Positions 1-5,003 of a stretch of 5,003 nucleotides of DNA are shown piece after piece (within the stretch, counting starts at the first letter, position 1; every line of letters starts with the position of its first letter). The DNA is from NORP181 sp047623555 (GTDB taxonomy: Bacteria; Pseudomonadota; Alphaproteobacteria; Rhodobacterales; Rhodobacteraceae). Location of the stretch: positions 1-5,003 of the forward strand of contig JBLHMP010000137.1 of the NCBI GenBank assembly GCA_047623555.1. The letters run 5' to 3'. The position numbers were made by a program, and so were the translations under genes. The notes beneath the pieces were generated by a model. The model ran no database searches. It saw only the letters and a program-made list of their open reading frames with translations, and was not told the origin of the DNA.

Positions 1-232
1 GCGATGCGGCATAGGCCCCGATGGCCATGAACGCGAGATGGCCGAAACTCAGAATGCCGGAATTTCCGCTGTAAACACCCATGGCAACCACTGCGATCAG
101 TGATATGAAAAATACCGTCAGGATGCGTTCACTTGCCGCGCCAAAAACCGTAGCCAATACTGATGCAGCACTGACCAGAAGGATGATTGCCATGACAGAG
201 ACAACAATATGTTTGGTTGGTGATGTGGTCAT
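1..232 (-). CDS. livM: LivM-type branched-chain amino acid ABC transporter permease, N-terminal part (runs off left edge)
   Basis: This is the beginning of an inner-membrane permease of the LivH/LivM family, which forms the channel of high-affinity ABC importers for branched-chain amino acids and, in many alphaproteobacteria, for amides, urea or other amino compounds. The 77 visible residues start MTTSPTKHIV. Two hydrophobic segments follow, at about residues 8-30 and 37-55. Next comes the family hallmark at residues 55-75, reading SGNSGILSFGHLAFMAIGAY, which matches the LivM pattern G-x-S-G-x-L-S-x-G-H-x-A-F-x-x-I-G-A-Y. The family is usually 300-400 residues, so most of the gene lies outside the window. 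The ATG at 232 is chosen because AGGA lies 6 bases upstream and there is no good earlier in-frame start; a TTG at 289 is less likely. It is the promoter-proximal gene of its operon and diverges from the RpiR regulator. Family assignment is firm; the transported substrate is unknown. Confidence 0.88.
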   Translation of the reverse strand, partial: MTTSPTKHIVVSVMAIILLVSAASVLATVFGAASERILTVFFISLIAVVAMGVYSGNSGILSFGHLAFMAIGAYAAS

Positions 233-243
233 CAGGATTCCTG
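233..243 (-). promoter_or_regulatory. livM ribosome binding site inside a small palindrome
   Basis: Read on the minus strand, CAGGAATCCTG sits directly before the livM ATG and contains the AGGA Shine-Dalgarno core. The 11 bases are an odd palindrome (CAGGA/TCCTG arms around one base). In RNA they could form a 4-bp CAGG/CCUG stem with a 3-base loop covering the ribosome site. The stem is short, so a regulatory effect is only possible, not shown. Confidence 0.4.
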
Positions 244-288
244 TGGTGTTGCCGCAATGGAATGATGGTTTATTTTCAAAGCCACTCA

Positions 289-317
289 ATATTATTTATT
301 TGACATACTTTTTCCAA
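289..317 (-). promoter_or_regulatory. Candidate sigma-70 type promoter for livM
   Basis: On the minus strand a -35 box TTGGAA (317-312) and a -10 box TAATAT (294-289) are separated by exactly 17 bases. Each matches the consensus at 4 of 6 positions. Transcription would start near 282, giving a leader of about 50 bases before the livM ATG. The region is the most AT-rich part of the gap and is shared with the divergent rpiR gene. On the plus strand TATTAT at 290-295 could be the rpiR -10 box (5 of 6), but it lacks a good -35, so the rpiR promoter is not called. A regulator binding here could control both directions. Confidence 0.4.
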
Positions 318-334
318 GATGCATTCTGACTGAA

Positions 335-341
335 AGAGGAG
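335..341 (+). promoter_or_regulatory. Ribosome binding site of the rpiR-family gene
   Basis: AGAGGAG ends 5 bases before the ATG at 347, a near-ideal Shine-Dalgarno sequence. It fixes this ATG as the start. Confidence 0.75.
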
Positions 342-346
342 ACCAA

Positions 347-1225
347 ATGCTGGTTCGCGAACGCATAGAACAATTATCAAACGATCTGACCTCGACCGAG
401 CGCAAGCTTTGTACCGCGCTTCTGCTTGACTACCCGTTTGCCGGTCTTGAACCGATTCAGGCGCTGGCAAAATCCACCAACACGTCGGCCCCGACAATCT
501 CACGCTTTGTTACCAAGCTGGGATTCCAGGGGTTTCTGGATTTTCAACGCCAGTTGATCAGCGAGCTGAAGCAAGGTCAAAAGTCACCGGTTGATCTGCA
601 AGAGACCCGCGCGCCAGTTCACGGCGCCTTTCTTGAGAGCTTTCTTGATCGTGTCGGAAATGTGGTTGCGGGGGGGGCCAAAGCCGTTTCCAAAGCCCAG
701 TTTGAACGTGTCTGTGACCTGCTTTCTGATGAAAAACGCAGCATATATGTTATTGGTGGCCGGATGAGCGATACATTGGGCCTACATCTGTCACGCCATC
801 TGCGGCTCATCCGTTCCAAGGTTTTCCATATGCCATCTGATCCTGAGGTCTGGCCGGAATATCTATTGCGGATGCGTCCACGCGATGTGCTATTTATTGT
901 TGATTTCCGCCGCTATCAGAAAAACCTGCTCGCTTTGGCGAAAAAATCTGCCCAGGCACGCAATGTGCAGGTGGTTTTGTTGACGGATGAATGGCTCTCT
1001 CCAATTTCCGCACAGGCAAGCGAGGTGCTGGCCGTCCCCATCGACAGCGGCACCCTGTGGGGCAGCTATGCCGGCGCGCTGGCCCTGCTTGAGGCTCTGG
1101 TCACCCGGATAGCCGAGGAAAACTGGCAGCTAACAAAAACCCGCATCCAGGAATGGGATTCGGTGCGACTAAACTTTGGGAACGACGACTTTGGGGAAGA
1201 CTATGTTGGGAAAACCGATGATTAA
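347..1225 (+). CDS. RpiR/MurR-family transcriptional regulator (HTH plus SIS domain)
   Basis: This 292-residue protein is a cytoplasmic DNA-binding regulator. The N-terminal RpiR helix-turn-helix spans about residues 1-77. It begins with the typical LVRERIEQLSNDLTSTERKL segment and carries a recognition region with TSAPTISRFVTKLGFQGF at 46-63. A linker leads to a SIS domain at about 120-255, which in this family usually binds phosphosugars. It opens with YVIGGRMSDTLGLHLSRHL at 134-152. The second SIS loop, normally S-x-S-G-x-T, reads VDFRRYQKN at 185-193, so the usual phosphate-binding serines are absent and the effector may not be a sugar phosphate. Length is normal for the family (about 280-300). 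The last 15-16 residues form a degenerate five-residue repeat (FGNDD, FGEDY, VGKTD). The gene diverges from livM and overlaps the downstream ligase start, so it probably controls that operon and perhaps the transporter. Family call is secure; target and ligand are inferred. Confidence 0.9.
   Translation: MLVRERIEQLSNDLTSTERKLCTALLLDYPFAGLEPIQALAKSTNTSAPTISRFVTKLGFQGFLDFQRQLISELKQGQKSPVDLQETRAPVHGAFLESFLDRVGNVVAGGAKAVSKAQFERVCDLLSDEKRSIYVIGGRMSDTLGLHLSRHLRLIRSKVFHMPSDPEVWPEYLLRMRPRDVLFIVDFRRYQKNLLALAKKSAQARNVQVVLLTDEWLSPISAQASEVLAVPIDSGTLWGSYAGALALLEALVTRIAEENWQLTKTRIQEWDSVRLNFGNDDFGEDYVGKTDD
1173..1217 (+). repeat. Degenerate 15-bp tandem repeat, three copies, at the rpiR/ligase junction
   Basis: Three consecutive 15-base units start at 1173, 1188 and 1203: actttgggaacgacg, actttggggaagact and atgttgggaaaaccg. 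Units 1 and 2 agree at 12 of 15 positions, and units 2 and 3 at 9 of 15. Because the unit is a multiple of three, it encodes a pentapeptide repeat in the RpiR frame and LGTTT/LGKTM/LGKPM in the frame of the next gene. Each unit holds a GGG-purine stretch. Candidate starts for the ligase lie in unit 1 (TTG at 1176), at the head of unit 3 (ATG at 1203) and directly after the array (ATG at 1218). Confidence 0.6.
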
Positions 1226-2531
1226 AAATCCACTAATTTTTGCCGCAACTTCGGATATCGCCGGCAAAGTACGCGGCAAGGCATTCCCTGTTTCTGATCT
1301 GGAAAAGCGCCTTAAAACGGGTGTTGGCTGGACCCCGACCAATGTGATGATCACCTGCTTTGATGCCATCGCCGAAAGCCCCTTTGGCGCGCTTGGGGAT
1401 TTGTTGCTCATTCCCGACCCCGAAACCAAGGTCGAGCTGGATTTTGAAGACGGCGGTCCGGTAGAGCGTTTTATGCTCGGTGACATCACCGATCTGGACG
1501 GTGAGCCGTGGGATTTATGTACCCGATCAATACTGAAAACAGCCCTTGAACGCCTAAAAGATGTGGGTGGGGTCAGTCTTGTTTCGGCATTTGAGCATGA
1601 GTTTCAGTTTAAGACGAACAAAGATCAGTTTGGCGAAGCCTATTCCCTAGCCGGGTTTTCTGATCGCCTCATATTTGGTGAGGCTCTGATGGCGGCGCTA
1701 CAAAAGGGTGGATTGGTGCCCGATACGTTCATGAAAGAATACGGCGTCAATCAATACGAGGTCACCAACGGCCCCGATCAGGGTGTGCGTTCGGCCGACC
1801 ACGCGGTTATTTTGCGCGAAACCACCCGCATGACCGCCAAACGGTTGGGCGAAAAAGTGACGTTTACGCCGATCCGCGATCCAGAAGGCGTCGGCAACGG
1901 CGTTCATATCCACATGAGCTTTCTCGATAAAAGCGGCGCGCCCGCCACCTATGATGAAAACGCCAAGGCGGGCATGTCGGGGATTACCGGGTCTTTTATC
2001 GCCGGTGTTCTCAAATACCTCGACTGTATAATCGCCCTGACCGCGCCCTCAGATATTTCCTATTTGCGTCTGACACCGCACCGCTGGTCGGCCGCGTTCA
2101 ATAATTTGGGATTTCGGGACCGCGAGGCCTCGGTGCGTATCTGCCCAGTTACCGCCAGCGATCCCAAAAGCATCGCACGCCAGTATAATTTTGAATTCCG
2201 CGCTGCGGATGCCGCAGCTTCGCCCTACCTGGCCTTGGCCGCGATCCTGCATGCTGGCGCCCAAGGCATCGAGGACAATTTGCCTGCACCAAACGTCACC
2301 GAAGAAGACCTTTCGCTTCTTTCAGCAGCCCAATTGCAAACCCGTGGTTATGTTCGACTGCCCGAAAGTCTGGATGAGGCCCTGCAACGCTTTAAAAACA
2401 ACGATACTGTCTGTGGCTGGTTTCCAAAAGAATTTGCCAAAGTATATGTCGCCGATAAACGCGGTGAACTGGCCCATTTGAACGGCAAAGACACCGCCGA
2501 ACGCTGCTCTCTCTACGAAAATGTCTACTGA
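1218..2531 (+). CDS. Glutamine synthetase family protein (divergent GS-like / gamma-glutamyl-amide ligase type)
   Basis: From the ATG at 1218 this is a 437-residue cytoplasmic ATP-grasp-like amide ligase of the glutamine synthetase superfamily. Members activate a glutamate gamma-carboxylate with ATP and join it to ammonia or an amine. A short N-terminal beta-grasp part (1-105, with DIAGKVRGKAFP at 13-24) precedes the catalytic domain. Visible catalytic-core motifs are E126-H-E128 (metal), E181 in NQYEV, NGVHIHMS at 227-234, REASVR at 302-307 and E326-F-R328 followed by the conserved SPYLALAAILHAG block. It departs from GlnA: the D-G-S-S loop is absent, the K-P ATP motif reads TPIRD (217-221), and the second active-site Glu of the ADE motif is His195. 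This fits amine-ligating relatives (PuuA, GlnA3 or GmaS-like) better than housekeeping GlnA. No adenylylation-site consensus is seen. The start overlaps the rpiR stop by 8 bases, suggesting translational coupling. Starts at 1203 and TTG 1176 are possible. The exact substrate is unknown. Confidence 0.85.
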   Translation: MIKNPLIFAATSDIAGKVRGKAFPVSDLEKRLKTGVGWTPTNVMITCFDAIAESPFGALGDLLLIPDPETKVELDFEDGGPVERFMLGDITDLDGEPWDLCTRSILKTALERLKDVGGVSLVSAFEHEFQFKTNKDQFGEAYSLAGFSDRLIFGEALMAALQKGGLVPDTFMKEYGVNQYEVTNGPDQGVRSADHAVILRETTRMTAKRLGEKVTFTPIRDPEGVGNGVHIHMSFLDKSGAPATYDENAKAGMSGITGSFIAGVLKYLDCIIALTAPSDISYLRLTPHRWSAAFNNLGFRDREASVRICPVTASDPKSIARQYNFEFRAADAAASPYLALAAILHAGAQGIEDNLPAPNVTEEDLSLLSAAQLQTRGYVRLPESLDEALQRFKNNDTVCGWFPKEFAKVYVADKRGELAHLNGKDTAERCSLYENVY

Positions 2532-2562
2532 AGCCCGCGCCGCGTGATGCTGAACACTCTTG
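2532..2562. other. Convergent intergenic gap without a clear terminator
   Basis: The ligase stop and the MR/MLE stop face each other across 31 bases. The only stem is a bulged CTGA..TCAG pairing at about 2550-2566, which runs into the MR/MLE coding end and has no T-tract on either side. No intrinsic terminator is called. Confidence 0.5.
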
Positions 2563-3669
2563 TCAGACGTCCAGTTCACTTAGCTCGTAACACGACTTGC
2601 TAAGCCATTCGGGGCTGACTTCGACACCCCATCCCGGCGCGTCCGTTACCGTTGCCTGGCCGTCGATAATCTGGAACGGGTCATTCACAAACAGCTTATC
2701 CTGCCAAGGGTAATAATCCTGCCCTTCGATCGCAAATTCCAGATATTTCCCGGCGTTCGGAATGGCGCGCAAAAGATGCATGGTAAACAGTGTGACCATC
2801 GACAGGTTCGCACAATGTGGTGTGACAGGAATGCCTGCGGCCTCGGCCATTTTGGCGACGCGCAGGGTGCGATTCATACCGCCAAGATAACAGACATCCG
2901 GCTGGATGATGTCGACGATCCGACCATCAATCATGCCTTTCCAGTTGGCCATCATACAGTCCTGCTCACCGCCCGTGACGTCGATAGTAAGCGCGTCGGT
3001 GACCTGTTTGGTCTGCTCAAATTCCCAATAGGGACAGGGTTCTTCATAGTGCGAAATGCCGTTATCTATCAGCATATGTCCGACTTCGATGGCGCGTTTG
3101 GGCGAAAAACACGAATTGGCGTCGACCAATAATGCAACGTCATCACCCAAGGCTTTGCGAATGGTTGGAATGATTTCTTCGGTGCGGCCGGGCCATTCGT
3201 CGGTGTCCCAACCCACCTCTGCGCCAACGCGAAACTTGAACGCATTAAACCCGTGTTTATCGCGCAACCGCAGAAACCTTTCGGCCTCGTCCTGGGGGGT
3301 GATGTCGCGCTTCATCGACGACGCATAGGCGCGAAATGTGCCGGGGGTGCCGCCAATCAACGCGCAAACCGGTTTGCCTTCGTGCTTGCCCCGTAAATCC
3401 CAGAGCGCAGTATCCAGCCCGCCCATGGCACGCCGCAGATATGACCCCGGAAATTTGTGTTCACGATCCCGCACAAGCCCAAGAATTGCGTCAATATCAA
3501 AGGCGTCTTTCCCCAGCGCATAGGGGGCCACCTGTCGGTGAACAACCTTGGCCGTGATGTCTGCGTAATATGGCGCGACCTGCCCCAAGCCGGTTTGTCC
3601 GTCTTCTGTTGTAACGCGTACGAAACAGACGAATTCATCTGAGAACGTTTCTATCGACTTGATTTTCAT
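2563..3669 (-). CDS. Mandelate racemase/muconate lactonizing enzyme (enolase superfamily) protein
   Basis: This 368-residue cytoplasmic enzyme belongs to the MR subgroup of the enolase superfamily. Such enzymes abstract the alpha-proton of a carboxylate substrate with Mg2+ and act as racemases, epimerases or acid-sugar dehydratases. The N-terminal capping domain (1-110) starts MKIKSIETF and carries a flexible specificity loop around YYAD (34-37). The barrel follows with K145-F-R147 on the second strand, metal ligands D183 (VDANS), E209 or E210 (YEEP) and E235 (GGEQD), then a D258 (QPDV) and H285 (TPHC) dyad, and Glu at 311/315 near the eighth strand. The second Lys of the usual K-x-K is Arg, so catalysis may rely on the Asp-His dyad. 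Length is typical. The ATG at 3669 is chosen because homology begins there, GGCAGG lies 8 bases upstream, and the longer reading frame would start inside or before the predicted promoter. It diverges from the MocR gene. The substrate is not identifiable. Confidence 0.9.
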   Translation of the reverse strand: MKIKSIETFSDEFVCFVRVTTEDGQTGLGQVAPYYADITAKVVHRQVAPYALGKDAFDIDAILGLVRDREHKFPGSYLRRAMGGLDTALWDLRGKHEGKPVCALIGGTPGTFRAYASSMKRDITPQDEAERFLRLRDKHGFNAFKFRVGAEVGWDTDEWPGRTEEIIPTIRKALGDDVALLVDANSCFSPKRAIEVGHMLIDNGISHYEEPCPYWEFEQTKQVTDALTIDVTGGEQDCMMANWKGMIDGRIVDIIQPDVCYLGGMNRTLRVAKMAEAAGIPVTPHCANLSMVTLFTMHLLRAIPNAGKYLEFAIEGQDYYPWQDKLFVNDPFQIIDGQATVTDAPGWGVEVSPEWLSKSCYELSELDV

Positions 3670-3723
3670 AGGACGGGCCTGCCACCAAAAATAAGAGAGT
3701 TTCTTTCTGCACAAAATACATAA

Positions 3724-3771
3724 TAATGGCCCTGAGGGAATGACCATTATCACAAACGATATAGACCAATT
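3724..3771. promoter_or_regulatory. Candidate operator: three related half-sites between the MR/MLE and mocR genes
   Basis: Three related 8-base elements are visible: TAATGGCC at 3724-3731 (reverse complement GGCCATTA), GACCATTA at 3742-3749 and GACCAATT at 3764-3771. The first two form an inverted repeat with perfect 7-base arms (ATAATGG/CCATTAT, 3723-3729 and 3744-3750). The second and third are direct repeats 22 bases apart, about two helical turns. A nested odd palindrome CCCTGAGGG lies at 3730-3738, near the predicted transcription start of the MR/MLE gene. MocR regulators such as GabR and PdxR bind direct or mixed repeats upstream of divergent targets, so the neighbouring MocR protein is the natural candidate. 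The binding itself is inference. Confidence 0.5.
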
Positions 3772-3774
3772 CAA
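3746..3774 (-). promoter_or_regulatory. Predicted sigma-70 promoter of the MR/MLE gene
   Basis: On the minus strand a -35 box TTGAAT (3774-3769, 4 of 6) is followed after 17 bases by a -10 box GATAAT (3751-3746, 5 of 6). This is the best promoter match in the window. Transcription would begin near 3739, leaving a leader of about 70 bases before the ATG at 3669. Both boxes overlap GACCA half-sites, which points to control by a protein bound there. Confidence 0.55.
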
Positions 3775-3778
3775 AGGA
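3773..3778 (+). promoter_or_regulatory. Ribosome binding site of the mocR-type gene
   Basis: AAAGGA lies 7 bases before the ATG at 3786. The nearby ATG at 3779 is closed by a stop two codons later, so 3786 is the start. Confidence 0.65.
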
Positions 3779-3785
3779 TGCTGTG

Positions 3786-5003
3786 ATGAAACGAAAGGCC
3801 GGCGCGTTGCTGTCATCAATCCAGTTGGACCGCAAATCACGCAAGACTATCAGCGTGCAGCTTTACATGGCGCTTCGCGACATATTGCTGTCTGGCGGCC
3901 TAAAGCCGGGTGACCGTTTGCCCGCCAGCCGGACCATGGCTCTTGAAACCGGGGTTTCCAGAACAACGGTCATAGACGCCATTGACCGGTTGATATCAGA
4001 GGGCATGCGAACATCCCGCGTTGGGGCGGGCACCTTTGTTAGCGATACCCTGATTTCACAAAAACCAGCCTCAAACTCGGCAGGAATTGATCCAGACCCG
4101 GCCAACGCTCCGCGGCTTTCTTATTCAATCAGCCATGCCTCAGGACGCTTTGCCCCCCGCACGCGGCTTCCGTATCAATCCAAGGCATTTGTAAGTGCGT
4201 TGCCTGCACTTGATGCGTTTCCGCTGGCCCAGTGGTCGCGGATTTCATCCCGCCACCTTCGAGGCGCGAGAGATGACATTATGGGCTATGGCCCCCCGCA
4301 GGGCCATCTGGGGTTGCGCCAGGCCATTGCCACCCATTTGGCCGCCGCGAGGGGAATAACCTGCAAAGCCGAACAGATCTTTGTGACAACCGGCGCACAA
4401 CAGGCTTTTTCGCTGATTGGGCAGTTGTTTCTGGATGGCGGAGACCGGGTCTGGTTTGAAAATCCCGGTGCCAAGGGCGCGCGCAACGCATTTGTTGCGA
4501 CCGGTGCAGAACTGGTGCCGGTTTCAGTTGACACAGAAGGGATTTGCGTTGCAGAAGCTCTTGAAATGGCGCCGCATTTTCGGCTGGCCTTTGTCACCCC
4601 ATCGCATCAACAACCGCTCGGGCATGTTATGTCACTGGCACGCAGGCTTGACCTGCTCCAGGCCGCTGCAAACGCCAAGGCGCTGATCGTCGAAGATGAT
4701 TATGACGGCGAATTTTACTTTGGAAATCAGCCACAGCCCGCCCTGACAAGCATCGACACCCATGGGCGGGTGATCTATGTGGGCACGTTTTCAAAAACGC
4801 TTTTCCCGTCTTTGCGGCTTGGCTTCATTCTTGCCCCTGAACGAATGGTCGAAACTTTTGATCAGGTCTTTTCGTCCTGGGTCAGCGGCCCCCCAACCTC
4901 GACGCAGGCGATTGTGGCGGACTTCATGGACGAGGGGCATTTTTCGACCCATATCCGAATGATGCGGCGGTTGTACAAAGCGCGGTACGATGCGCTGATG
5001 AGC
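3786..5003 (+). CDS. MocR/PdxR-type regulator: GntR winged helix fused to aminotransferase-like domain (runs off right edge)
   Basis: The 406 visible residues form a MocR-subfamily GntR regulator, which uses a PLP-bound aminotransferase-like domain to sense amino compounds or vitamin B6. Residues about 18-87 are the winged helix: LYMALRDILLSG, PGDRLPASRTMALETGVSRTTV with the recognition helix, and the wing SRVGAGTFV. A linker of about 25 residues precedes the fold-type I domain, with GYGPPQGHLGLRQAI (167-181), TTGAQQA (201-207), TPSHQQPLG (271-279) and EDDYDGEF (303-310). PLP contacts are D304 and Y306, and the Schiff-base lysine is K337 in GTFSKTLFPSLRLGF; the Tyr-to-Lys distance of 31 equals that in GabR. 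The family is about 450-500 residues, so roughly the last 60-90, including the substrate-binding Arg, are missing. It is transcribed away from the MR/MLE gene across a 116-base gap with operator-like repeats and is its likely regulator. Which member (GabR-, TauR-, EnuR- or PdxR-like) cannot be told. Confidence 0.92.
   Translation, partial: MKRKAGALLSSIQLDRKSRKTISVQLYMALRDILLSGGLKPGDRLPASRTMALETGVSRTTVIDAIDRLISEGMRTSRVGAGTFVSDTLISQKPASNSAGIDPDPANAPRLSYSISHASGRFAPRTRLPYQSKAFVSALPALDAFPLAQWSRISSRHLRGARDDIMGYGPPQGHLGLRQAIATHLAAARGITCKAEQIFVTTGAQQAFSLIGQLFLDGGDRVWFENPGAKGARNAFVATGAELVPVSVDTEGICVAEALEMAPHFRLAFVTPSHQQPLGHVMSLARRLDLLQAAANAKALIVEDDYDGEFYFGNQPQPALTSIDTHGRVIYVGTFSKTLFPSLRLGFILAPERMVETFDQVFSSWVSGPPTSTQAIVADFMDEGHFSTHIRMMRRLYKARYDALMS

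Noticed and set aside
300..327. Perfect TTGACA at 300-305 with CATTCT at 322-327 as an rpiR promoter
   Set aside because: The -10 matches only 3 of 6, and the transcript would start at about the Shine-Dalgarno sequence (335-341), leaving almost no leader. The TTGACA may be chance in AT-rich DNA.
81..329. Plus-strand 82-codon open frame over the left end
   Set aside because: It is the shadow of the livM coding strand; the minus-strand product carries clear LivM motifs and this one carries none.
2550..2566. Stem CTGAACA/TGTCAG as a shared terminator
   Set aside because: It is a short bulged stem with low GC at its base and no T-run on either strand.
2776..3642. Several plus-strand open frames of 60-118 codons opposite the MR/MLE gene
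   Set aside because: They lie inside a well-supported enzyme gene, show no recognisable domain and lack good ribosome sites.
3728..3745. Sigma-54 type -24/-12 element starting TGGCC
   Set aside because: No GC dinucleotide of the -12 box occurs at the required spacing, and a much better sigma-70 match overlaps the site.
3670..3840. 57-residue N-terminal extension of the MR/MLE reading frame
   Set aside because: It has no family similarity, covers the predicted promoter and operator, overlaps the start of the divergent MocR gene, and the family's first strand begins at MKIKSIETF (3669).
4279..4962. Open frames on both strands inside the MocR gene
   Set aside because: The plus-strand frame starting at 3786 is continuous to the window edge with complete MocR motifs, so the others are shadows.

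Overview
The window looks like part of a metabolic and transport locus from an alphaproteobacterium, most likely a marine Rhodobacterales (Roseobacter-type) strain. That placement is inference. It rests on GC content a little over half by eye, close gene packing, and the mix of families: a LivM-type permease, an RpiR regulator, a divergent glutamine-synthetase-like ligase, an enolase-superfamily enzyme and a MocR regulator. No rRNA, tRNA, CRISPR, insertion sequence or phage gene is visible.

Layout from left to right. (1) Positions 1-232, minus strand: the first 77 codons of a LivM-type ABC permease that runs off the left edge. (2) Positions 233-346: a short AT-rich divergent promoter region. 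(3) Positions 347-1225, plus strand: an RpiR/MurR-family regulator. (4) Positions 1218-2531, plus strand: a glutamine synthetase family protein whose start overlaps the end of the regulator, inside a degenerate 15-bp tandem repeat. (5) A 31-bp convergent gap. (6) Positions 2563-3669, minus strand: a mandelate racemase/muconate lactonizing enzyme (MR/MLE) family protein. (7) Positions 3670-3785: a second divergent promoter region with three related half-sites placed over a good-looking promoter for gene 6. (8) Positions 3786-5003, plus strand: a MocR/PdxR-type regulator (GntR winged helix fused to an aminotransferase-like domain), open at the right edge with 406 codons visible.

Working model (inference). 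A branched-chain-amino-acid-type ABC importer brings in an amino or carboxylate compound. The RpiR protein controls the importer and/or its own operon with the ligase. The ligase may gamma-glutamylate an amine or make a related amide. The MR/MLE enzyme racemises, epimerises or dehydrates an alpha-proton carboxylate. The MocR protein, which should sense an amino compound or PLP adduct, controls the divergently transcribed MR/MLE gene. The substrate cannot be read from the sequence. The most interesting points are the operator-like half-sites in the mocR/MR-MLE gap, the tandem repeat at the rpiR/ligase junction, and departures from textbook motifs in three proteins: the ligase, the RpiR SIS domain and the MR/MLE K-x-K motif.
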